Positions 23,242 through 35,946 are shown, counted from the first letter of the stretch. The stretch: 64,000 bases of DNA from Mytilisepta virgata (GCA_028015205.1 CM051514.1:45834150-45898149); one strand, 5' to 3'. The notes: generated from the sequence alone by a model not told the origin. Numbers and translations: made by a program.

Positions 23242-24862
23242 GTGGGTAGCTGAAGTTGGACACAAATAGATTTTCATAATAGTTTTTTTTCTCATCTAAA
23301 GCATGATTGCTTTTGTGCAATTGTGCAAAAAGTTTGAAATTAAAAATTACAATTTTGCAGATTTCAAAAATCACATTTTCAACCTAAAATTAAACAATCA
23401 GTATTTTTACCCCGTTATGTGAATCATAATGTTTGTGTGACAAAAGATTTGAGTTTTTTCTACTGATTTCAGCCAGTGCATTTTCATTTTACACAATGTG
23501 TGTCGATTTTCTTCTTGATTTTCCGCAAATTTAATTTAACCCTCTTTTGGAAATTTCCATTTTCCACCATTTTAAAGTTTATCCAAATTTCAAAATGAGA
23601 CTCATTAAATCAAGAAATAAAGTAGCAAACCACTGTTGCCCTCATACTTTTTTAAGGAATTACAAAAGATATTTGGTCCCGAACTCGTGTATCATTTTTT
23701 TTTTTTTTTTTTTGGTTGACTAGTATACGTTTGCGGCTCAGAGATTTCGGAAAACCCTTATAACTTATAAGTAAGGTCATAAATCATGGCTTACGCTACA
23801 GAAATAGACTTTAGAAAAAAATAACTTTTTCTTAAAATCTGAAATACTATTGTACCACGAACAACAAAATTATTCTACATCTGAGTGAGCCGTTGCTAGG
23901 AAACAGCTTTGAACTTGCGCATCAAATAGTCCCTGGAGAACATCCCTTAAACAATAATAATGATTAATTAATCTCATGAAAAATTAACTTCTGAGAAAAC
24001 AGTCAGAAAAACTATTGTTTTCTACCATTTCTATTATTATTTTCATGATATTTAACAGTACCTTGAACCGGAAATGGCGATTTCCTTCATAAATGTGCAA
24101 GAACCTGACACGATAGACTTTGGGAAATTTTAGTCAAAGAATGCTTTCGATAATGATCGAAATGAATAAATAGGTAGTCAAACATAGGTTTTTCTAAAAC
24201 CATTTTCTCCTGAAAGATTGATTCCAGTGTAAAAAGACAAAACCCGCGAATAAGGTGTACGGCCATTGACAGTTGAAATTTACCGCAAGTTAAATTTATG
24301 TACATAAATAATATTCCCCATACGTCGTGTTTATCAAAAGTTAATTATTAATTTTGAATGTATTACTTTAGAGCCTCAATATATTAGCTTTATAATTATT
24401 GCAAACGTGTCTTAGTGCATTCTCATTTACTACGATTTTTATATCTTTTGATGTAAACTTGATGTTGTTGTAACTTTCTTGAACAAACTTCCTGGTGCAT
24501 AAAATCGATTAAATTTGTTTCAAATTTTGTTTTTATAATATACGTTTCCATGTGTTGGATGAATAAAAGTATTTTTTGAAAGGAATTAAAAAATCGATGA
24601 TGACTAGAACTAATTCAGTTCTGAAATTATGTTGGAAATTTCCTAAGTGACGAAAATTAGAGATTTTAAAAGTTCATATATCTGGAAATTCAAATACACT
24701 ACTGCTTCAGTAACAATCCAGTGTTGGTGTACAAAAACACCAGCTGTGTTCTGCGGACCCAGTCAATAACTGTATACGGTTTTATTTTAACTCGGTTTTG
24801 TGTTCAGAATCATTGCTACCAATGAAAAGCACTATGTTTGTGTCCAACTTCAGCTCCCGAAG
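23242..24862. mobile_element. Possible DNA transposon with short inverted ends, 1.6 kb
   Basis: 'agctgaagttggacacaaa' at the left is matched by its reverse complement 'tttgtgtccaacttcagct' at the right. Duplication B homology stops exactly at the left end, which supports it as an insertion boundary. The interior is AT-rich with a 23-base T run (about 23693-23714) and no transposase frame. No target duplication is clear. Confidence 0.5.
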
Positions 24863-25185
24863 TTTGCACAAAGTATATCTAGACAATTGTGGTTATTGTT
24901 GTCTATGTAATGTATCACCTGCCACAATATATGAACAATGAAAATAGGTGAAAGAAAGGTCATTGTATTTTGTAACAGTTGAAAAGGAGAAAAACCTTTT
25001 TTATTCTACTAGAAACTGCTATTCTTTTACATTTTTTCCGAACATTACGTATTTTGTACAGAGAATGTGATTGCTTAAAATGGGCTAACTAATTATAGAC
25101 AATAGCAATAAAAAAAGTTAATAATAACGTTTCTACGGTGTCATTTTATACATAACACCCAATGAAAAACCAATAAAAAAATAGA
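24863..25185. other. No supported feature
   Basis: AT-rich spacer between the inverted-end element and the next retroelement tail. Confidence 0.35.
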
Positions 25186-25440
25186 AAATAAAATAAAGAA
25201 ATGGGCAAAAGATAATCGAAGCGACAAAAACAGGGGGAAAAGTCCGTATATTCTAAACCCAAGGGAAAGACAACGTCATGAGAATGGACCACAACAAACC
25301 AGATAGAAAAAAGAAGAAGATAAAAAAAGCATATGATAAACTAAACACATATAGACCGAGACCTCAACAAAACTAAAGCACTAGCTTTTTGAAGTCCCAA
25401 ACTCAGGTGCTCTCGAAGGGTAGGCGCTTCCTCCTCTGTT
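25186..25440 (-). mobile_element. Penelope-type element, 3' tail only
   Basis: Minus-strand tail with the 'gaagcgacaaaaacaggggg' block and a divergent 'gagagcacctgag' motif. No reverse-transcriptase part. More diverged than the tail at 5 kb. Confidence 0.6.
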
Positions 25441-25554
25441 ACATCTTCAAAATGCATTAATTAAGATCAGATTTGCTCATTTTACTCCCTGTTATAACAT
25501 CTGAATTACTACATACGGATACATAAATATATATGAACATTTATTTTTAGTAAT

Positions 25555-26130
25555 AAAATGTAATTCATACATACTTGCAAAAAAAAAACATGATTTGTGT
25601 TAATGAAGTTAAGAAGCAATTACACTTTTAATGACTTGTGCAAATTTTACGTTTCGTTTTGATTATTATTCAAGATAAATGTGTAATTTGGTCGTAATTG
25701 ATCAATAAAAAAAAATGTTTGTAATACATTAACCTTCACAGAGAATGCACTACTTCAATCAAGGAAAGTTGTGCAGCAGTTCCAAGTTCATAATCACGCA
25801 AAACAAAAATTATATAACTTTACAGCAGATAAAAACACTTTATAAAATATATATCGCAAATAAATATGCAAGTCAGCTAGGTACAGATCAGTTTTCATTC
25901 TTTACAAAAAAGAACAAGAAAACAAAACATGTCTGGTAGTTAGTTAATACATACTTCATCATTTTTCAGATTTGCGGTTATAGTGCAATTAAAATCTTGA
26001 TGATTCGTACAAATTTCACGTGCAATTTTGACTATTGTTCAATAATGTGTCATTAACAGCAGCTTGATAAATACAATTTTTTTATAATACGTTAACCTCC
26101 GTACAGAATGAACTATACTTGAAAAAAGGT
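25555..26130 (+). repeat. Diverged direct duplication, about 200 bp, spaced about 385
   Basis: 25563-25770 and 25945-26125 share in order 'catacttgc/catacttca', 'gtgcaaattttacgt/gtacaaatttcacgt', 'gattattattcaa/gactattgttcaat', 'aatacattaacct/aatacgttaacct' and 'cagagaatgcact/cagaatgaact'. Confidence 0.6.
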
Positions 26131-27777
26131 AATTTTGCAAGTGTTTTATGCCAAGGTTAGGACACACCTTTTTTCAATATATCTCTCGGCTCGTTATTAT
26201 ACTCTCAATATCTACATGTCTTATTTGTACAAAATGAAACGATCAATCAATTCAGAAGACGACGGTAAAAGTTCCTGAATGATGACAAAAAGAATCTACC
26301 CAAACAGCCTTTGCTGAATATCTTTAGTGACAGCTATATTACTCTTTCTAGAAAGTTGTGCTAATTTACACATGTCATACAGTATCGGATAATATGAAAT
26401 GTCGACGGAGACGATGATGGTATTAAAATAAATGGAAAATTTCACCAATAGAAAACATTGAAGAAATCATATTTTTAGTACATTTCAAACTTCCCTTGAA
26501 TAAGAAGGCCTTTTAGACTGTTGTGTAGTATCTTCAGTTTAACGTTTACTTTGAAAGATGAAACGTGAAAAGTCTTTTTAAGACAAAAATCGGCCACAAC
26601 TTAGATTTCTCTATCACGACTAGGATGACTAGACAGTTGTACATTCTAGTATATTATTTCTTGACAAAGCACTTCTGAACTAGTTGTTGATATTGTCTTG
26701 GCCTTGAATAAACAACAAAATCAATCAACGCTACCCAACAGGCAAAACCGCACAAAACATACACGAGTCGGGAAAGTCTGAAATGGTAAAGACACTGAAC
26801 AATGATGGATTTAGATCGATTTTAGGGGTACCCAAGCCTCCCCTTTATCTCTCATGCCATTCTGGTGGATAAAACAGACTATAAAAAAATTAGTGACAGG
26901 TCAATTAAAGAGGTTGTGAGAGAAAATGTTTAAGAAAATGAACTCCTTGTTTGCTTTTTAAAATTTTAGGCGAAAATATAACTTGAATCCAAGAACGTGC
27001 GCTATGAAGACACGCTCTGTTTTTAACGCAGACCCGGTGTCTCATTTTTTTTTCAAACATTCTGAAACATAATTCTAAAAGTTGGCCAGAATTTTTAGGG
27101 TAAAAATGTCCTTATCAAAATTAGTCACAAAAATTAAAATTAAAATTTGTTTAATGAGTTCAGAAAAAGGAAGAAAACGATAGGGCACAATTGAAGTCCA
27201 CGTATTGTCGATCCTCGTTTCTACAACAGATAATACCAGTACTATCATAATACACTAATACTGCTACTATTACTACTACTAATAATAAGAAGACGAAGAA
27301 GCAATTTCCACCGAATGACGCTGTCAGATGTATATTTTGTTTTCAATTTGGTATTTAGCACCATATTTTTGTATCAAAAGAAATCAATCGAAACCTTTGA
27401 GTACATGTACTTCCCAATCATCAAAGTAACATATGTGCATGAATGTATGATCCGCTACTTTTGTCGATTCATATTAAACCGTATTAACAACCTCACAAGT
27501 CCATAACTGTATAATACATGCATGTTTGTTACAAGTAAAAGAAATAGAACTTGTATCTCTGAATTCCAGATAAGAAACAGGTGTTGAAGGTTGGAAGGAA
27601 TCGAGGCAATATTGGAGCAATAACCCCAATTAATTACTAGAGCCAGTCGTTGAAAAAATAGCAATTAACACTGTACCTATAAAATCTGCAGAAACCACGT
27701 GTATAAGATAACTTAAAATGGTAAAAATAGTAAATAGCTCAGATCCAAGAATACTAGCAAATGTATAGAGGATAAAC
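26131..27777. other. No supported gene
   Basis: A block around 26825-26880 ('ggggtacccaagcctcccc', then 'attctggtggataaaac') recurs, diverged, at 57138-57190, so it belongs to a dispersed repeat of unknown type. Otherwise nothing. Confidence 0.4.
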
Positions 27778-28545
27778 ATACCTAAGGAGCAATAAAAAAT
27801 CCGGGAAGACAAACGAACAACCACAAGCACAACAAACAAACACCGAAAACTATAACAACAATGAACAACACGAAATCCTATAAAAACCAGGAGTGAACCG
27901 AGGTGCTCCGGAAGGGTAAGCAGTTTCTGCTCCGCATACGGAACCCGTCGTGAGGTTCAACAATATCAAATCGGGGGAGGCACATAAAATGTTACGACAG
28001 TGGAAACAGGTCCAACATCATCTTAGATATTGGAACACTGTAACGGTCAATTAATTTGTGATGACGACCGTAAAATTTCTTAAGTGATGACACCTTATCC
28101 CTGATAAACCATGGTTAAGAAGCTTTGATGACAGCAGTAATCCTCTTTGTCGAACGTCAGGGTAATGCACGCATGCTCTTGAAAATCGGATAAGCCGAGA
28201 AACGTAGACGCCATATGCAGGCGATGCTGGTATATTGCTACTCAAGAAGGGAAAGTGAAAGCTTTGTCTTCAAATGAAACGGATTTTGGTGTATCTGCAG
28301 TATCCTTAATGTCAAGCTCAATGGAGTTGATAAGATGTAGAAAGTCTAGGATTTTGTCGTTATTTAACGACAACACGTCATCTATATAACGAAAAGTGAA
28401 ATTAAAGGATTGGGCTACTTTCTTTTTGTTTTCACATAGGAACCCTTGAATGAAGTCTACTTCATATGAGTACAGAAACAGATCCGCGAAGAGAGGAGCA
28501 CAGTTGGTTCGAATTAGAATGCCGATTTCTTGTTGATTTTTGGGT
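27778..28545 (-). pseudogene. Penelope-like reverse transcriptase copy B, truncated
   Basis: The minus strand carries the YIDD region (near 28380), 'NIPASPAYGVYVSRLIRFSR' (28051-28245 frame), and the 3' tail with 'gtgctccggaagggtaagca'. About 90 bases between 'LEI' and 'FPFLSSN' are deleted near 28255, and the 5' half is missing beyond about 28545. Confidence 0.78.
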
Positions 28546-31500
28546 CGCCAAATATTTTACTGCGACTGATTTTCAGCAAAACAAATGAAATTAAGTGGAC
28601 ATCCTAGTAAAAAAGATGTTAAACATTAAATCTCAATTCTGGTCAGCTTTTTAAACGTTTTTACGACTATCATTTTTTTGTTCAAAAATATCTTGCAAAA
28701 TACAATGTAAATTTACAAGGTGTAAATATCGGTAATTGGATAATCCAGTGAAGAAAAAAGTTTGAAAACCGGTTACAGAAAGGTATTTGCCACAAATTGC
28801 AATATTTGTACAAGGCCATTTGTTTTATATAATAGTACACATTATTTTGAAAAGGAATCGAGGATTACGGTAGCCACAAAATAATTTATCTCGACGACGT
28901 GTTTTCGACGGAGATACAAAGAGGTTCCTCTGTTCCCATCATAACAGCCTGGCGTGACCAACATAAACCCGGTGCATCTAAACATAGTAACAGGCTGGAA
29001 TGGTTTATAAAAAATGGGAATGTTATTTATGTATCATGCCTTAAAGTCATTATTTATAAGTAGGATAGAAATACCATTGATCAAGATAATCCGGTTGACA
29101 ACGTATCTTTCTGTTATTCTGTTTTATTGGAATTATTGGGCGTAGTTAACCTTTTAATTTGCATAATTATTTTTCTATTAAATTATTGAATATTCATGAC
29201 AAATCCCGTAGTGACAGTTTGCTACAAATGAAAATACGAGAAAATGGTTTATCGTATGAGAAAACAAATTCAATTTCAAGCTATCAAATAAGTTCCATTT
29301 TTTAAATAATTTTGTTTACAGGACAAAAATCTCATAGCAGAGCAGGTACATGTATATTGTCACGGGTTATCAATCATAACTCGCCGTATGATATTGATTA
29401 GATTACCTGACGCACCTTCATTGGATTGACTCTCCTGCCATTATTCAAAAAATCGAGTTAGTAATGCCGCAATTTCAATACTAAAAGCATACAATGTCAA
29501 ACAGATTATTTTATTTTTTCAATGTTATAATGACATTTAAGTCAGAAATTTAATTTTCGTGTATAATTTTGAATAGATCCAAGCAACATAAAATATGTAA
29601 AACCCCTAGGGTGAAACTCATCCCGGCTGCTCGACTGCAAGTAGTGGGACCTCTTTGTAGCTCCTCCGATATAAAAAATATCGCAGGAACTACATTATTG
29701 TAGTGAAGAAGCACAGTAGAGAATAGAATTTGCCACAGGAAAATTTACGTTGACGTACGATGTAATTTTTAGATGTCAGTGTTTGTTTGTTGCATTTTGG
29801 TGTTGCCACTTCCGCCACCGTAAGAAAAATGAATTTTGCAGTGTATGTTTATAAAAACCTCACGGTATGCATTTTCATCTTGCATAAGTGAGCCCGGAAC
29901 AAAAAAGTAGGATAGAAAAGTTTAGCTGTCAATACCAATAAAGCAGTGAGATTGGTATTTCAAGCGTTTTTGGTGCTGTTCTTTATTTTGAATTCTGTTT
30001 GTATGTATTAAGTAATGTCAAGATACCAAAGGGATATTCGAAGTGGGGGAAAATCGAAAACTGACTTCAGTTCGGTTGAGATGACTTTCCGATCGGACGA
30101 ATATCCTGCTTCAACTAAACAATTCTCCATATTAAGTCAAATAAAATAAATGGGGGATTAACTATTTTTTCTTAAAATGTCCAAAAATGAATCGATTTAT
30201 CCAGCTTTGATTTTATATATTATTTCAACTAATCTATAATTCATCGTATTAAAGGTTGTTTGGTCGTAAGCATAATTATACTATAAGTAAAAGGATTAAA
30301 GTTAGGCCAGTAGAAATTTGGAATTATTTTGACTTAATTACAATTTAAAAGAGAGAGTTATTTTTTTGGGGGTGGGGGAGAGGGAGGTGGCAATTGTTCA
30401 TGTTTTGATTTTGAAAAAAATATTCAAATTAGATAAAACTTCCATATTATGAACAGGTTTAAAGAAAGGGTTTTCAGTTTTTCCTTATTTCGTGATCGTC
30501 TACCAGTAAGTGAAAAACCAGGTTATTTTAAATTGGGATTCATTGAACATTAAATTCTGAAAGTATTTCAATTATTATTTGAATGTGCAAATTCATAAAA
30601 GCAGAATATATTTAACTTTCATTATTTTCCTGAATTTTTTTTTAGATAAATGTGTTTATTTTTAATGACATTTGACCCTTTAAAGTGACTGACATTGTAC
30701 ATGTCCGTTTAAAGGATTTTAGCCAAAATATAACTACCACTGAGTGTTAAACTTCTTAATGTAGAAGATATGCACCAGTTTGTACTAAAATATGAAGCTG
30801 AAATATCATTTAACCGACTTTCGTCCTTTACTATTTAGATGATTTTTTGAAACACTTGTACAAACAATCTGATTTAAATGTTTACGCCTATGCATCATAT
30901 TTAATACAATAACCATCACTCTTAATTATGAATGTTAAAGATTATAAAACGACAAATTTTGTGTTCTATCATCTCCTGTTGTTTGGCATAATTAAGAAAA
31001 TGTAATACATATAATATAGATTAATTTGATGATAGATCATAATCATTAGCACTATAACATTGCTATGACGAATAACATGTTTTCTTCATATTTAAACAAA
31101 TAAGAAATGTTATCTACAGAACATGCTGAATGTGCATATTCAGACAAATTGTGTTCCATCCTTAATGGATTAAATAAAAAATATGTGGTAGTTGAAAACA
31201 ATAAATCATACATATTAAGTTTCAAATCACAAAATGACTAAAAGAAGTCCAATACATAAAAAAATTGTAGACGGACAATAATTCAACCACAGTTAATTTA
31301 ATTCGGTTGTTATTTAAGAAAGGTATATATTAATTAAAACAAATTGATTCCACGATGTTTATAGTGTGGAGAGAAGATGTTTATAGTTTACAGAGTTTAA
31401 AGAGTCCGTATGTTCAGACTCTCTGTTGTTTCTTATTTGGTCAGTTAATCTCGCATTGCCTCATGTTTCAAAGATTCGTAAAGTATGTTTTCAGACAATT

Positions 31501-31880
31501 TACATAACATAACATATTCTTTATTATGAATCAAGACGCCCGAAAGGGGCTAAACAATTAACACGAATCAATGGTGAAATAACATAACATTAGATATTTT
31601 GATTGATTTTAAATGATTGTCAATTATATAAAAGAAAGGAAAAAAAATATACATATAATTATATACATTTATCTATTTCCCATTTTTCTGTTGTATGGTC
31701 ACAATATAATATATAATCATAAAATATAATATAACGAGGGAAATTGGGACAACACACCTGAAACATTTATGTATAAAGTAGTTAATAGAAGCATTATAAT
31801 GATCTAGTAATATTTTATAATAACAGTTATCATATATTTTGTTGAAATAACGCCGATTTTGCATATGTAATAAGAGTATA
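28546..31880. other. No supported gene; longest quiet stretch
   Basis: AT-rich sequence without recognised coding or repeat structure, apart from a scrap of Penelope-type tail at 30012-30045 ('aagataccaaagggatattc'). The GC-richer patch at 29605-29680 is not recognised. Confidence 0.4.
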
Positions 31881-32104
31881 ATTTGATGCATGTTATTTGC
31901 CCCCGGAGAAGGCAGATAAGATCCTCTCGTCAGCCTCGCCGACGTAACTTCCGCTCAGCTGTAAATAATCATCTGATCATTATTTATGGTGAATTAACCA
32001 CTCAAAAATGTTCTAAGCAGTTTCCAATAGAGGCTTATAGAATCTATAGATCTCGTGGGAAATGCACAGGAACTGAAGTGGCATCCATTTGTTTGACTCT
32101 ATAA

Positions 32105-32300
32105 GAAATAACACTGTTTAATAGCTGTAGCATTGTGAATGTGCACCTTATATTCAGGGATGTCAAAACTCTTGACAAACTTGCTTGAAAACCGGAAATT
32201 CCAATTCATTTCATTAGATAATAAAGCATTATTTATATGGCTGTTTAGTAATGAAGATAAACATATTTTAGTTATGGTCTGTAATCTATTTAAATATCGG
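32105..32300 (+). mobile_element. LINE C-terminal fragment, opposite orientation to its neighbour
   Basis: The frame 32139-32330 contains 'LDNKALFIWLFSNEDKHI' and 'LVMVCNLFKY', which also occur in the minus-strand LINE at 33.7 and 32.47 kb. The two LINE pieces face each other, with the junction at about 32300. Confidence 0.72.
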
Positions 32301-32486
32301 GACCGGACCAATATGAAGGTCTCGGGCTGATAACAAAGGCAATATGAAAAAGACCATGTATGCTATAATTAGTCATAAATACATACATAATACCATGAAA
32401 TGATAACCTTAAACCTTCCGTTTTGAGACTCAAAAGCAAATATCTTTGTTGATTCAAATATTTAAATAGATTACAGACCATAACTA
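32300..32486 (-). mobile_element. LINE 3' end, continuing after the nested Penelope copy
   Basis: The minus strand from 32486 reads 'LVMVCNLFKYLNQQRYLLL' onward, which follows directly on 'FSNEDKHI' at 33694-33750 if the Penelope copy between them is removed. It ends at the inverted junction near 32300. Confidence 0.7.
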
Positions 32487-33693
32487 AAAAGGACAAATAT
32501 ACCTAAGGAGCAATAAAAAAAATGTAATCAATCGGACAGACAAACCCGGGAAGACAAATGAACAACCACAAGCACAAACAAATAAACACAGAAAACTAAA
32601 AAACAATGAACAACACGAACTCCTATAAAAACCAGGAGTGAACCCAGGTGCTCCGGAAGGGTAAGCAGTTCCTGCTCCGTATACGGCACCCGTCGTGAAG
32701 TTCAACAAAGTCAATCCGGTGTAAGTCACAAATCGGTGGAGGCACATGAAAGGTTACGACAGTGGGACAGGCCCAACATAATCGTAGATATTGGAACACT
32801 GTAATGGTCAATCAATTCATGATGACGACCGTAAAATTTCTTAAGTGATGACATCAACTTATCCCTGATAAAAGCCTGGTTAAGAAGCTTTTGTGATAGC
32901 AGTAATCCTCTTTGTCGAAAGTCAGCGTAACTCACGCATGCCCTTGAAAATCGGATAAGCTGAGAAACGTAGACGCCATATGCAGGCGATGCTGGTATAT
33001 TGCTACTCAAGAAGGGAAAATTAAAAATAGGAAAGTTGCAGTCATCACGTTTGTCATAAAGTTTTGTCTTCAAACGTCCCTCATAGTCTATTTCAAGAAA
33101 CAAATCCAAATATGAAGCGGACTTTGGTGTATCTGTAGTATCCTTAATTTCAAGCTCACTGGGGTAGATAAGATGTAGAAAGTCTTGGAATTCGTCGTTA
33201 TTTAACGACGACACATCATCTATATAACAAAAAGTGAAATTAAAGGATTGGGCTAGTTTCTTTTTGTTTTCACGTAGTAACCCTTGAATGAAGTCCGCTT
33301 CATATGAGTAAAGATTCAGATCGGCGAGGAGAGGAGCACAGTTGGTTCCCATTGGAATGCCGATTGTTTGTTGAAAACAAGACCGCCAAATTCAACGAAT
33401 ATATTGTCTATGAGAAAATCTAACATGTTTATAATTTCATCTTCAGAATACTTTTTGTCAGAATCAGAGCAGTTCTTCACGATATAAGACTTTTCTCTAC
33501 CTAGAACAAGAAATTTATACCTGCGTGTCCCATTTTTCTTGAAAAAACATTGATGAACTGGTTGCTTTAAGCGATCTTTTAATTGAGAATGTGGTATGGT
33601 AGTGTAGAGTGTAGAGAAGTCGAAAGTGTTTATGCTGTTGCATATAGCCAAAGATTTTGATTTTGGATATTGAAGTAAATTTTTGGAGTTTTT
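32487..33693 (-). pseudogene. Penelope-like reverse transcriptase copy C, best preserved, one clear frameshift
   Basis: Longest copy in the window. In order on the minus strand: palm motif A 'FDFSTLYTTIPHSQL' (about 33586-33630), 'RRYKFLVLGREKSYIVKN', 'NMLDFLIDNIFVEFGGLVF', motif B 'MGTNCAPLLADLNLYSYEAD' (from 33352), motif C YIDD (near 33216), 'ELEIKDTTDTPKSASYLDLF', 'LYDKRDDCNFPIFNFPFLSS', 'ASPAYGVYVSQLIRFSRACV', 'KKFYGRHHELIDHYSVPI', then the 3' tail to about 32490. Frames 33316-33711 and 32726-33352 join across a one-base loss in the A run at 33374-33377, just before motif B. Everything before motif A is absent and no endonuclease domain is seen, so it is 5'-truncated. It interrupts a LINE on the same strand. 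Confidence 0.85.
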
Positions 33694-35335
33694 AAATATG
33701 TTTATCTTCATTACTAAACAACCATATAAATAATGCTTTGTTATCTAGATGGACAATAGTTCTAGCAGTATTTAATATTCGTGTTTTAAATATATTTGCA
33801 ATGTGAGATAACTCTTGACATTCGAGTAAAAATTTCATCTTCTATCGCTTCCTTGCATAACTTACTAATTCAGTTTTTAACTTTAATGTTAGAGTGTCTG
33901 CCTTTTTCGATTTCTAATTAATGTGAGCCAACTCTGAATCTGGTCTAAGTACACTGTTGGTCATATGGAAGTATTAGTAAGTATTTTTGCAAGTTTAAAA
34001 TAGTTCTTAGTTTATTTCTCTGGTCACTATTTTTCCTAGTATCATCAAAAAGAGTACTTATTTATATTTCTCTATTAATGTTTTATTGACTATAGCTTTT
34101 AAATTAACATTTCTCAGTAAAATTAAAGAGGGCGTATATTTAGAATATTTAAAATACCTATAGCACAACTCGCCCATGTGGATTTGCCAACTTCCGATAA
34201 CTTTTCGGAAGTATGGAAGGCTTCTTGCAGTAAGATATTATCTGACTGTCTAATTCTTTTCGATTATTAAACGATAGATAAGACAATATTGCAAAGTAAT
34301 GGGGATTTACCTCATTTACCTAGTACTGCAGCATTTGTGCTAAATCTATTGATCCCCAGATCATATCTACAAAATTTTAAGTTTATTTTTTCATAAGAAG
34401 AATTGGTACAACGTTTAGCAAAATATATCTCACTACCATAAAGTACAACGGGTTGGACAGTATGATTAAATATATGAATTAATGTTTTTATATCGGGTCT
34501 GCAATTTGTAAAATATTTTGAAAATTTAAAAAAAAAGCATTTAGGTTTTTCTTGTACAATGTATTTTTAGCTTCAATAAAGCTACCAGGTGCACTGAATG
34601 TTACTCCTAAACATGTGTAGGATGAGACATTTTCAAGTTCAATATTTTTTAAAAAGAAATCATATAAAAATTTTCTACCTGTGGTTTTTAAGAAAAGACA
34701 TTTAGTTTTTTAATATTAACTTTTAGTCCCCATGTATCACAATATGAAGAGACTTTTGAAGATCTTCTTTACTCTCGGAGAGGATAACCAAGTCATCTGC
34801 ATATAAAAGACAATTTATATGTATAATATTTAACGTGCAAGGAGAGCAAACTGATCTAAAAGTGAAGTAAAGCCATTAATAAATATTTTAAAAAGATTGG
34901 GTCTTGTTGTCTTAGCCCACACATATAAACCAAGATCTAATGTTAGGTGATTTTGTGTTTTAACACAAACGTTTGTATTTTGGTACATATTTTTTTGTAA
35001 TTTTATAGAAATATTTTCCACTCCTATCTTACATAGTTTATAGAATAGTGTTATATGATTTATAGTATGAAAGGCCTTCCTAAAGTCAACAAAGCAAGAT
35101 TATAAAGTTTTAGAGCCTTTTTGGTGTGTTTTTCTATCAAGGTTTTCATTATAAACATATGATCTTGTGTTCGCCTCCTTTTTATCTGATCTGCTTTTGG
35201 GAAATTCTTTTATGTTTTTCTAAAAAAAGCTCTGTTATTCAGGATTTTTGTAAACTACTTACCAATACAGTTCCCAATTGTGATGCATCTGTAATTATTA
35301 GGATCATGTGTGTCCCCTTTTGGACTATTTCTAAA
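33694..35335 (-). pseudogene. LINE ORF2 reverse transcriptase, decayed, split by a Penelope copy
   Basis: Reading the minus strand downward from 35335: 'DPNNYRCITIGNCIGKYFTK' (RT entry motif), 'HMFIMKTLIEKHTKKALKLY', a palm motif A equivalent of FVDFxKAF (frame-shifted, about 35075-35095), 'TRPNLFKIFINGF', the catalytic YADD box (about 34795-34805), 'SESKEDLQKSL', 'VQPVVLYGSEI', and finally 'LDNKALFIWLFSNEDKH' at 33700-33750. Numerous stops and frameshifts. Same general type as the fragment at 1-600. It acted in target-primed reverse transcription when intact; no endonuclease domain is present in the window. The 3' end continues at 32486. Confidence 0.82.
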
Positions 35336-35389
35336 TGAACGAACTTGACCCATGATACACATACAGTTTATGGCGTATATTATTAAACC

Positions 35390-35700
35390 GTTTCCCAAAT
35401 GAAAATGGACCTGTTCAACTGATGTTTTCCCTTCCTCATACAGGATTTGACATGGGTAGCATGGCGGGTATCCTGCAGGAAGCAGAGACTACCTACTCTT
35501 CCGGAGCACCTGAGTCGACCCCCCCCCCCCCCCCCACCCCGGTTTTTTTTGATAGGGTCCGTGTTGTTGGTATGTTTTTAGTTTTCAATTGTAGTAGTGC
35601 ATATATTCTTTTGGTACTGTCTTCGTTGTTCTCCTGATTTTGTCCGTGGCTCCGATTTTTCCCTCCTTCGGAAATTCCCTTTGGTGTGTATATATATATA
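35390..35700 (+). mobile_element. Penelope-type element, 3' end
   Basis: Starts in 'cgtttcccaaatgaaaatgg', matching 37936-37957, then 'ggatttgacatgggtagcat', 'tcttccggagcacctgag', and a tail ending 'ttccctttggtgtgtatata'. Contains a run of 17 C at 35519-35535, perhaps a replication-slippage product of the 'acccctgg' seen in other copies. Confidence 0.72.
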
Positions 35701-35816
35701 TAATTATTAGTGGTGTTACAAAAAGACTTTACTAAAACTTTAAGTTGGGATTTTTTATTTATTCTAAATCCTGACTGTAACTTTAACTGTTCTAGACTAT
35801 AACTGGTTATAGAACT

Positions 35817-35946
35817 GTTCTAGAGCATGACAGGTTAGAGCTATTCTAGAGCATGAAAGGCTAGAGCTGTTCTTGACCATGACAGATTAGAGCTGTTCTT
35901 TACCATGACAGCTTAGAGCTGTTCTTTATCATGACAACTTAGAGCT
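35817..35946 (+). repeat. 26-bp minisatellite, 5 units
   Basis: Units begin at 35817, 35843, 35869, 35895 and 35921; each is close to 'gttctaga(c)catgacag', then 'nttagagct'. Divergence between units is low to moderate. Related 'gttctagag' and 'gaactg' words extend on both sides to about 36065. Confidence 0.88.

Noticed and set aside
31883..32104. Arginine-rich 73-codon frame next to the inverted LINE piece
   Set aside because: It resembles no LINE region or known protein. The GC-richer start is suggestive, but there is no promoter or splice evidence.
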